From Eudromia elegans (Eukaryota; Chordata; Aves; Tinamiformes; Tinamidae), in assembly GCA_003342815.1 (NCBI GenBank), contig PTEX01000012.1:7504841-7568840 (forward strand): 64,000 nt of DNA, given 5' to 3'. A program made the position numbers and the translations under genes. This document shows, one piece after another, positions 13,281 to 22,400 of the stretch (positions are counted from its first letter, which is position 1; each line of letters starts with the position of its first letter). Below the pieces are notes generated by a model, which saw nothing but the letters and a program-made list of their open reading frames with translations, was not told the origin of the DNA and did not search any database.

Positions 13281-13620
13281 TCTTTCCTTTCCTTTCCTTT
13301 CCTTTCCTTTCCTTTCCTTTCCTTTCCTTTCCTTTCCTTTCCTTTCCTTTCCTTTCCTTTCCTTTCCTTTCCTTTCNNNNNNNNNNNNNNNNNNNNNNNN
13401 NNNNNNNNNNNNNNNNNNNNNNNNNNNNNNNNNNNNNNNNNNNNNNNNNNNNNNNNNNNNNNNNNNNNNNNTTTCCTTTCCTTTTTCCTTTCCTTTTTCC
13501 TTTCCTTTTTCTTTTCCTTTTTCCTTTCCTTCCTTTCCTTCTTCCTTTCCTTCTTCCTTTCCTTTCCTTTTTCCTTTCCTTCTTCCTTTCCTTTCCTTTT
13601 TCCTTTCCTTTTTCCTTTCC
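13281..13620. repeat. (TTTCC)n pentanucleotide array with internal gap
   Basis: About 19 near-perfect TTTCC units (13283-13376) are followed by 95 Ns, then an impure tract of mixed TTTCC, TTTTTCC and TTCC units to 13620. On the minus strand it reads as (GGAAA)n, and the long Lys/Glu/Arg/Gly open frames there are products of the repeat, not genes. The two sides of the gap differ in purity, so true length and structure are unresolved. Confidence 0.95.
13377..13471. other. assembly gap (95 N)
   Basis: An unbroken run of Ns inside the pentanucleotide array, as expected where reads or graph paths could not resolve a long simple repeat. Confidence 0.99.
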
Positions 13621-14900
13621 AAATTACAGACATTCAATAACAACCAAAACCAAAAAGAAAATATTTATTCCAGCATGAGAACTCAACTTAGGTCTGTTTT
13701 GCACATACAGAGGAAAGGCTGGCAAAAAGCAGTTATGCAGATATTATTGATGAGCCCGTGCATGCTATCTTTTCCTCTCTCCAATAATTGTCAATATTTC
13801 TGAGTTTATCCAAGTTTCTTCTTCTGCCTTATGCACTGATAAATTCCCGTGTGTCAGCTAAACTTCTGTGAGGAGTAGAAACTAGTACCTAGTTCACCTG
13901 ACCACCCTGCAACAGTTTACCAGCATTCACATCTCTTTTTGCCTGCAAGGCATCTGTACTGAGCCATATTACAAAGTACACAAATATACAAAAAGGTGTT
14001 TGTGTGCATAAACAAAAAGGTGTTTGTGTGCATAAATGGAAACTAGTAAAAGTTTTTTCTAGCTTCCAGAGAAACTTGCAAATCTACCTTTTTTTTTTCC
14101 TGGGAAATGACAGATTATTGGTTAATCTGACGGAGTAACAAAAATAAATCACCACTCTACTGCATTCTTTCACTTTGCTTGCTTACTGAAATATAGAAAA
14201 AAGCTCTACTAGACACATGCAAGACTTAGTCCACTTAAGAGGCAACAACCTGTGCAAATTCCCAGAATATATTTATGAATAACTGTAAAATCTGTTAGAT
14301 TAATATAAGAGTAAACATCTAAAGACAAGTGGGAGAGTACAAATTTCCACTCTGCTTATGCAACCACAAAATCACTCTTGTGCTTAAATCAGCACAGAAA
14401 GAGGCAAACTCCATGATTAGGACCTCTGAATATATTTTCAGGACATATAGATTTCTCCACCAACTATATCTACCTCCTAACTCCTACCTGAAAAGAGGGA
14501 GTGTATCTCCCTCACTAGGAGAACCTAATCAATGTTTTCATCAGTGGTTATCCTATAGTGACTATAAAGATGCTGCATTGCTTTATTTATCCTTGTTATT
14601 TCTCTAACTCTTTGAATCTTCTCAGAACAAAGAGAAGGCAAAGAGGAAAGTCTATTCACTAGTATGGAGGATCTGTTTGATTAGGCAAACATGATTGTCA
14701 GAAACACAATATCATGTTTGCTTGAAACTATGCCGGGAAACATGAATAAACTCAGGAAACAAGAAGAAAGAACAAAGCTTTTCCTTTGTCTATTCATGAG
14801 CCTGGAACAATGACCTAGTTCACCAATAAAACAATAAATTGCTTAACTATGCACTGTCATTTGTGCATGGTCCGAACAGGTGCATAGTGTGTAGGCAGTT
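13621..14900. other. AT-rich flank 3' of the long CR1
   Basis: I recognise no gene. The region includes a 24-bp perfect tandem duplication at 13988-14035 and otherwise unique sequence up to the CR1 3' terminus. I did not find an obvious target-site duplication shared with the far side of the CR1. Confidence 0.6.
13988..14035. repeat. 24-bp tandem duplication
   Basis: Two identical head-to-tail copies of a 24-nt unit (13988-14011 and 14012-14035) containing AAAGGTGTTTGTGTGCAT. It is not a microsatellite motif. Perfect identity suggests a recent replication-slippage or repair duplication. Confidence 0.92.
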
Positions 14901-14932
14901 AGAATCATAGAATCATAGAAACATAGAATGGC
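14901..14932 (-). repeat. CR1 3' terminal octamer repeat
   Basis: Read on the minus strand, this is CCATTCTATG followed by TTTCTATGATTCTATGATTCT, about three copies of the CR1 3' octamer, one of them altered. CR1 elements end in such short repeats instead of poly-A, and the reverse transcriptase is thought to recognise this end. It fixes the 3' end and orientation of the element. Confidence 0.9.
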
Positions 14933-14993
14933 TAGGGTTGGAAGGGACCTCTAGAGGTCATCTAGTCCAACCCCCCTGCACACGCACGGTCTC

Positions 14994-17873
14994 CTAGAGC
15001 ATGTGGAACAGGGTGATGTCCAGGCGGGTTTTGAAGATCTCCAGAAAAGGAGACTCCACCACCTCTCTGGGCAGCCTGTTCCAGTGCTCTGTCACCCTCA
15101 CTGTTAAGAAGTTCTTTCATAAGTTCCTGTGGAACTTTTGGTGCCTCAATTTGTGGCCGTTTCCTCTAGTTCTATCACTGGCCACCACTGAGAAGAGGCC
15201 AGCCCCCTCCTCCTCACTCCCTTTCTTGAGATATTTATATACATTAATCAGGTCCCCTCTCAGTCTTCTCTTCTGCAGGCTGCAGAGGCCCAACTCTCTC
15301 AGCCTTTCCTCATAGGGCAGATGTTCCAGGCCCCCTGATCATCTTCGTGGCCCTGCGCTGGACTCTCTCTAGCAGCTCCACGTCCCTCCTGCACTGGGGA
15401 GCCCAGAACTGCACACAGTACTCGAGGTGCGGCCTCACCAGGGCTGAGTAGAGGGGCAGAATCACCTCCCTCGACCTGCTGGAGACACTCTGCTTAATGC
15501 ACCCCAGGATCCCATTGGCCTTCTTGGCCACGAGGGCACACTGCTGCCTCATGGTCAACTTGTCGTCCACCATGACGCCCAGGTCCCTCTCTGCGGGGCT
15601 GCTCTCCAGGAGGTCGGTCCCCAGCCTGTAGGCATGTCTAGGGTTATTCCTCCCCAGGTGCAGGACCCTACACTTGCCCTTGTTGAACTTCATGAGGTTA
15701 CTCGCCACCCAGCTGTCCAGTCTGTCCAGGTCCCTCTGGATGGCAGCACAGCCCTCCGGGCTATCAGCTATTCCTCCCAGTTTGGTATCATCAGCAAACT
15801 TGCTGAGGGAGCACTCCATCCCTTCATCTAGGTCGTTAATGAATAAATTGAACAGGACCGGACCGAGGACTGACCCCTGGGGGACACCACTAACCACAGG
15901 CCTCCAGCTGGACTCGGCACCACTGATTAGCACTCTCTGGGCCCTGTCATTNAGCCAGTTCCTAATCCACCTCACTGTCCACTCATCTAACCCACACTTC
16001 TGGAGCTTGCCCAGGAGGATGCCGTGAGGGACAGTGTCAGGTTAGTCAAGCATGATCTCCCCTTGGTGAACTCATGCTGGCTACTCCTGAGCACCTTCTT
16101 CTCCTCCATGTGCCTGGAGACAGCAGTCAGGATGACCTGCTCCATCACCTTCCCAGGGACAGAGGTCAGGCTCACCGGCCTGTAGTTGCCCGGCTCCTCC
16201 TTCTTGCCTTTTTTGAAGACTGGGGCGACATTGGCTTTCCTCCAGTCCTCCGGCACCTCACCCGTTCTCCAGGACCTTTCAAAGATGATGGAGAGCGGCT
16301 CGGCTACGACATCCGCCAGCTCNCNCAGCNCTCTGGGGTGCATCCCATCGGGGCCCATGGATTTGTGGGTGTTGAGTTTCCTCAGGTGTTCTCTAACCAA
16401 GTCTTCCTCTACTCGGGGCAAATCTTCCTCTCTCCAGTCCCTTCTCATTTCCCTAGTGTCTGGGACACTAAGGGGCTGCCCTTGAGAGTTGTCAGCCCTA
16501 TCTAGGCTCTGTAGTTCCTGGGGACCAGCCCTAGCAGAGAAGNCTGAGGCAAANNNGGCNTTTANNAACTCTGCCTTCTCCACATCCTCCGTTACCAACG
16601 CACCCTCCCCATTCAGCAGCGGACCGACATTTTCTCTCGTCTTCCTCTTGCTGTTGATGTATTTGTAGAAGCCCTTCCTGTTATCCTTGACGTCCCTCAC
16701 TAGTTCTAATTCCAAGAGGGCCTTGGCCTTCCTCGTCGCACTCCTGCACTCCCTGACAACATTCCTATATTGTTCCCACGTGGCCTGGCCCTTCTTCCAC
16801 CTAACGTATGTTTTCTTCTTCTCATTAAGTTTCCCTAGCAGCTCCTTTCCCATCCACACAGGTCTCTTGCCCCTCTTACTTGACTTTCTACTGGTTGGAA
16901 TACACCGATCCTGGGCTTGGAGACAGTGGTGCTTGAAGACAAGCCAGCTCTCCTGGACACCCTTTCCTTCTAGGACCCTGGTCCAGGGGATTTCTCCAAG
17001 GAGCGACCTGAGGAGGTCAAAGTTGGCTCTCTTGAAGTCCAGGGCTGTAATCCTACTTCTTGCCCAGCTCCCTCTGAGCAGGATCGTGAATTCCAACATT
17101 TCATGGTCACTACATCCAAGACTGCCCCTGACCCTCACATTTCCCACTAGACCATCTCTGTTGGTTGGGATCAGGTCTAGCAGCGCCTCCGCCCTTGTCG
17201 GCTCTTCAACCACCTGCATCAGGAAGTTATCCGCAACGCTCTGCAGGAACCTCCTGGACTGTCTGCTCCCAGCTGTGTGATCNNCCCAGCAGACATCAGG
17301 GTGGTTAAAGTCCCCCACAAGGACCAGGGCCTGCGATCNCGAGGCTTCTTGTAGCTGCCTGTAGAAGGCCTCGTCCACCTCCTCATCCTGGTCGGCAGGC
17401 CTGTAATAAACTCCCACGACCGTGTCGCCCCTGTTGCCCTGCCCTTTGATCCTCACCCACAGGCTCTCGACTTGCGCTCCACCCTCCCCTACGCCAAGCT
17501 CCATACACTCCAGCTGCTCTCTCACATAAAGAGCGACTCCGCCGCCTCGCCTTCCTGGCCTGTCCCTCCTGAAGAGCCTAAAGCCTTCCATGGCCACGGC
17601 CCAGTCATGAGAGCTGTCCCACCACGTCTCAGTAATCGCAATGAGATCGTGGCCCTGCAATCGCACAAGCATCTCCAATTCCTCTTGCTTATTCCCTATG
17701 CTGCGTGTGTTTGCATAGAAGCATTTGAGTTGGGCTCCCAACTTGCTTCTCGTTCTAGCCGGGACAGCTGCAACTTGACTGTATGGGCCTTTGGGAGTCA
17801 CCGTATTCTGCCGTTTAGCCTCTTCAGTCCTGGGGCCTCCTCCACAGGCAATGGTGTTAGGCTGTTGTGAGTG
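14994..17873 (-). pseudogene. CR1 ORF2, broken endonuclease-reverse transcriptase
   Basis: ORF2 of CR1 nicks target DNA and reverse-transcribes the element RNA. The minus frame is open from 17873, but no ATG precedes the endonuclease domain (an in-frame GTG is at 17801), so the start may be degraded. The APE-type endonuclease shows NTRSIGNK, ITETWWD (glutamate near 17630), GVYYRP, GDFNHPDVCW and LGCSDHEMLEF. The RT shows [38 protein letters not shown] and KFADDTKL (15787-15798). Lesions: between SCLTNL and the DTVPH-like segment (junction near 16037) about 85-100 bp are missing, removing RT motif A with its first catalytic aspartate and shifting the frame; one extra G in the run at about 15332-15336 shifts it again; and a TGA stands at 15117-15119. 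After each shift the family sequence resumes in another frame and ends at a stop at 14994. Unresolved Ns give unknown residues. This copy cannot make an active enzyme as written. Confidence 0.93.
15310..15975 (-). pseudogene. CR1 ORF2 fragment: RT palm and C-terminal region
   Basis: This is the downstream open part of the broken ORF2, described separately because it lies in a different frame from the endonuclease part. It starts within the segment just upstream of RT motif B. It contains [14 protein letters not shown] (motif B), the [10 protein letters not shown] motif with the second catalytic aspartate pair (motif C, about residues 60-63), the AIQRDLDRL and KCRVLHLG blocks, and the CR1 thumb-like region [18 protein letters not shown] and RRATKMIRG. 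The frame is lost where a G run has one extra base. The family continuation ([38 protein letters not shown]) is readable in the next frame down to 14994. Confidence 0.93.
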
Positions 17874-17939
17874 TCACAACGGGCCACCGCCCACCTTATC
17901 ACCCGCTTCCCCGACGATGCCCCCCCTCCCCCCTCGAAT

Positions 17940-18165
17940 CTAGTTTAAAGCCCTCTCGATGAGCCCTGCCAGCTCACGACCCAGGACCCTCTTCCCCCTT
18001 TGAGAAAGCGGGATCCCGTTAGGTTCCAACATGCCTGGTGCTATGTAAGTCCTCCTATTCCCAAAAAAGCCAAAGTTGTGGTGCTGGCACCAGCCCTGGA
18101 GCCACGTGTTGATGGCTCGTATCCTCCCGTTCCTCTCTATTCTCTCTATACTCAGTTCTTGTGCT
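17940..18165 (-). pseudogene. CR1 ORF1 C-terminal remnant, esterase-like
   Basis: The frame ends in a stop at 17940 and shows INTWLQGWCQ, NFGFFGN, then GMLEPNGIPLSQRGKRV and ELAGLIERALN. In order and spacing this matches the C-terminal part of the SGNH/esterase-like domain known from CR1 ORF1. In that family the motif before SQRGKR is normally an Asp-x-x-His pair (DGIHL type) carrying catalytic residues. Here it reads NGIPL, so the aspartate is asparagine (18018-18020) and the histidine is proline (18009-18011). The N-terminal half of ORF1 is absent. It lies directly upstream of ORF2 in the same element, with about 65 bp between this stop and the open ORF2 frame. It is a non-functional remnant; the domain assignment rests on motif memory, not a search. 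Confidence 0.75.
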
Positions 18166-19679
18166 TCCAGAGATTCCAGGCAGCATGAATTCTCCAACTG
18201 AAAAGTACATGTGGGCATAAACTGGCATCACGCAGAGGTAGCCCTGGAATACCAAGTTCTTAGACATAGTGTCACTGAGGGAACATGATCCGAGATGGAC
18301 TTAGACAGTTTAGTTCATTTGTCTCTCCTAGACAACTCCAGGGAAAATCACTCTTTACATTTGGATATTAGGGCATATGCTGTGCTGTGAAAATTCCCAC
18401 AGGATGTTCTGGCACAGTCCTAGCTGCCAGCTGAAACTCAGTGCTGGCAAGACTATGTCCTTGGTTCAATGAGTCACTTAATCCAAATGTGGGGAAAGTA
18501 GTGCAGAAATCCAAGTGATTCTGTGGGAGCTAAATGGAGTCTGGTATCACTATTGCTGAGATGATAAAATTAGCAAACTTGCCTAACCAAAACTGGTTCT
18601 TTACAGCTATACAAGGGACAGATGTTCGTCATATAGCACTTTCCAGTGTGTTTTGTATAACACATGGGATAGGTCTATACCAGTAAAATAAGTATGCCTG
18701 GAACCAAGCCAGCTGACATAAAATGGTCTGCATCCATGCTTTTAAATACTTTAATATATGCCAAAAACGGGTGGCCACATAAAATTTTCTATTAACAGTG
18801 GTCTCTGGCCCACAATTATTGGTCACCAATTTTAGGAATTGCATGGTAGAATGCAATTTGATATTGATAGGATGTGCCAGGAGCCAGCTGAACAACTGAG
18901 CAGCTTAGATGATGTAATTTCAGTGCATGGCAAAGTTACACTTTACTGTTTAATTTACCACTATAGATGCTCCATTATTTTCTGGATTACTCCATTAGTG
19001 CAGGTCCATATTACTCAGGTTAATGGAAAGTTGATCGCAGCTCACGTCAGGTCACTAATTAATGCTTCCATATAGTATTATCTCATTGTGTTGTTCTGTA
19101 TTTTAATATATTTTAGTCAATGCTTAGCTCAGGTCAAATATACATTGCAAACTCTTGTCAGTATTGTCAAACTTATGAGTTGAGTTAAAAAAAAAAAAAA
19201 AGTGAAAGATGATCTCTAGCTTCCTGATGCTATGCTAGCAAGTACCCTTGTTACTGAAGCTGCAGAGACATGACCAGTAGATATTCTAAAATATTTTTTA
19301 TTACTTTACCCTTCCAATGTGTTCTACAGGATAGTTGGCAATAGATTTCAGCAGCATTGCCTAACATGAAAAGTTCCAGTATTCTTTTTCCTTCTTCCAC
19401 TGTAAAGTGGATGAAAAAAATATAAAAATGCCTTATCTGCTGTTCAACACCTCATCTCTCACTATTCAGATATACAATTTTTTTTTTCTGTTATGATAAT
19501 TCAGTTTGATAGTAATGGGGAAGGAATGCAAATGCTGTGTAGCGCTGGTACTCTACTTTCTCAGTTCTCATAATCAAAGAGAAAAACTGAGTGCTTTTCT
19601 TATCTGATTTGACAGGACATATGCAAATTATGTGCTCAGTATTCAATCTATTAAGATTGCATGGCTGCTAAAGTATTTT

Positions 19680-19714
19680 AGGAGGATTTTGTACAGACCT
19701 GTACAAAACCTCCT
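19680..19714. repeat. quasi-palindrome with 2-nt loop
   Basis: Left arm 19680-19696 and right arm 19699-19714 pair over 16 bp with a single bulged A at 19686, around a 2-nt AC centre (GTACAG-AC-CTGTAC core). It is far longer than expected by chance for a palindrome of such small spacer. Confidence 0.85.
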
Positions 19715-22255
19715 GTTTTGATTCATATTATACTTTATTAAAGAATCTTTTTAAGCATATACTAATAAGAGGAGCTTCAGAAGTACCTTATCCTTCAAAA
19801 CATGTTTAAAGTACTTATTGGATAAAACTTGAGAGAGTAGAAGTAGTATCCAAACCATTGAAGGTCTACCACCCATTGTACCACCCACCTACCACTTTTT
19901 CATTTAATTCTTCAGAAGTTTATAGGTTTAAAGAGCGTGAAATTGTACTAGGTTTAAAAAATATATTAGGTTTTAGACCACTGAAACATGGTACAAGCCA
20001 TTTATTTTTCATTAGCTTTTTATTCAGAGAACGAGAAAATTTAGCAATTGTGTACATTTTTTGCAACAAGACGGGAAAACGTTGAGGGACAGCTGTAAAA
20101 TACATCACCTACAGCACATGATGCTCATATACATATGGAACATATGGAGTGGAGAATTCTCTGGATAAGATTCCACTATATGGATGCAAACCTTAATGTT
20201 TTCCAAGTATGAAATTCCCATGGACTCAAACCTTCCACGTGTGTGGGAACTGGCAGGATTGGTTCTGTCTCCTAAAGCAAAATAGATCCAAATGAAGAAT
20301 TTACATGCCATTTCTACAGGGAAACTGGATAGCCCTTTTTACTACCAGTGAGTATAAACTAAAACTGACTTCAAAACTTTCCTTCACATGTTCAGTTCTG
20401 ATATAGGAACTTCTCTCTGATGGAAGATCTACTTTGGAGCTTGTCATTTAGGAAGGACAATATGAAGGGAGATGAGATTTGAAGGAAGAATTTATCACTA
20501 TAAAAAAGTCTATAGGAAACACTGACCTGTTTCCTTTCTAAAACTCTCCCTCAGTATGAAGAGGAAATTTGTTGGAACTAATAACTGAAAAGGCAGAGCA
20601 ATTAAAAGAAATCTTATTTAAAGAAGGAAATGGTCATTCCTTGATAGTCTTGCTGCAATAGGTCATGTTTTTGCATAGATAGCACTAGGAAAATTAAATA
20701 GCATTATCAAGAACAAAAATAAAGATACTAGTAGGTCATGAACATTTATGTTTCATATTAGTAGAAATTATAAATCTCCCTTCAAACCACAGATCTTTTT
20801 CTTTCTAATTGTATGGTTGCATCTGGAGCTTTCCTCTAAGTTATGAGACACCGACAGAAGCAGTATGGCAAAATCTGCAAAAAATAGAATATGATCTAAT
20901 ATCATATATTCTTGCACAGTGAAATAATTATAAGGCCAGTCCATGATTTGTAATAACACTCATAAAATATACCTGATTATTTCACCTTATCTTTAGCACT
21001 AAAAAGCATTTTGGCAAATCCAATACATAAAAATAAAATTTCTTTTAAAAAGTTATTTACAGTTGTAGCAAGCAGATCTTTTATTACTGCTTTGAATTAA
21101 CTGTAGGAGAGAAAGCAGGGCTTGTCTAAGACAAATATCTTAAGCCTAGACGAGATAATAAACTTCTTACAGATAATGAATTAGGGATAAAGGATCATCA
21201 TCTTCTATTACCTGTGGAACAAGATACAAATATTTGCCTTTGCAATTAACCATCTGCATCACTCATTCTTGTTGCCTGTTGGGAGATTTCTGCCCTTCAT
21301 AACAGTGATTTTCTAATCCATTGCCTGATTGTCATTTCTAAAGTTTGGATCAAGAACTGGTCTCAGTTATACTGGCAAAAAGAGCACATTTTCTAGCAGC
21401 CTCAGAGGAAGCAAAACCTGTTACAGTTTTGGGATTTTGGACCACTGATTTTAAGTGCAAGTAAAACACCAGGCTCTTGAAAGCTTTGATTCATAGGGTT
21501 TGCCAGGATTTTGCCTGTTGTTGTTTGTCAGGATGATTTCCTTGAGTTCTGCCTTTCTGTACAACAAAGCAAGAGAAAGGAAGGAATTGTGTCCTCAGGG
21601 GTGGATGGACTTGGGCAAGGATATCTGAAAGACTTTGTTTATATTGTTTCTGGAGGTAATACAGTGAATTTACAAGGGTATAAAGCTCAGGGCCAGCTTC
21701 TTTTTTTATCTTTGTGGCTTGGCCAGATGTTGGTTTTTTCTGGTCTTTTCTGCTCAAGCTTCCCCTTACAGTTGGTTAAACTTGAGGCAAGGCGATGTCT
21801 TAAAAGGTAGGTGATAATTTTGTTCCTCCACTCTCCTAATGCAATCTTTCTATAAGAATCAATGTTCTTTCCCACATCTCCATCTGCTTCATGTTTTCTT
21901 ACAATGAAGAAATTTGAATTACTACCTCACATTATGGCCTACTATGGCACATGATGGGAATCCTAGGCAAAATGGCACAGATAAAACAACATCAAAATTG
22001 AAATCCTGAAGAGAATTGACAGGAGAGTAATTCCAGAGTGACACAGCTTCAATTTATCTGAAATTACACTTTTCATTTGATTTCCAAGCAGAAAAATATT
22101 CCTAAATCTGTCTTTTCATGAAGAAAATGATAGTAACATTAAAAATTCCATTTTTTTTCTATCAACACTGTGATTTATGGTGATAATTTTCTTCCATCCC
22201 AATAAAGGGATCACGTTAACTATTGTTTGTTTGTTTTTTAAAACCAAAGTAATTC

Positions 22256-22400
22256 TGCATACACACACATGTGAATATATACAATATATGTATACATATT
22301 AAATATGTCTACATATACACAAACATATGTATATAAGGATATATACTTGTGTGTGTGTCTGTACATATATACATGCACAAATATATATGCATATATTCTT
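22256..22400. repeat. alternating purine-pyrimidine low-complexity tract
   Basis: A mosaic of ACAC, ATATAC, GTATAC and GTGTGT words over about 145 bp, a degenerate dinucleotide microsatellite. Alternating purine/pyrimidine DNA of this kind can adopt cruciform or Z-like structures; no function is shown. Confidence 0.8.

Larger units (their letters stand above)
14901..18200 (-). mobile_element. long 5'-truncated CR1 LINE
   Basis: A CR1 non-LTR retrotransposon lies on the minus strand. Its 3' end is at 14901, where copies of the CR1 terminal octamer (ATTCTATG type) abut unique DNA. Upstream in element order come the 3' UTR, ORF2 (endonuclease plus reverse transcriptase) and the C-terminal part of an ORF1-like frame. 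The 5' boundary is uncertain: clear similarity to the ORF1 domain fades near 18150-18200, so the copy is truncated and lacks the 5' UTR and most of ORF1. It is far more GC- and CpG-rich than its surroundings and its frames are largely open, so it is relatively young. Several single or short N runs occur inside it. CR1 mobilises by target-primed reverse transcription, which explains the 5' truncation and the lack of a poly-A tail. Confidence 0.96.

Noticed and set aside
13194-13643. Long Lys/Glu/Gly-rich minus-strand open frames
   Set aside because: They are translations of the (GGAAA)n simple repeat and of Ns in the gap; there is no coding evidence.
15001-15315. 104-codon plus-strand open frame
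   Set aside because: It is the antisense of the CR1 ORF2 C terminus, which the minus strand explains fully.
16687-17280. 197-codon plus-strand open frame
   Set aside because: It is antisense to the CR1 ORF2 endonuclease/RT frame, and its length follows from the high GC of the element.
17472-17870. 132-codon plus-strand open frame
   Set aside because: It is the shadow of the CR1 ORF2 N-terminal region, with no domain of its own.
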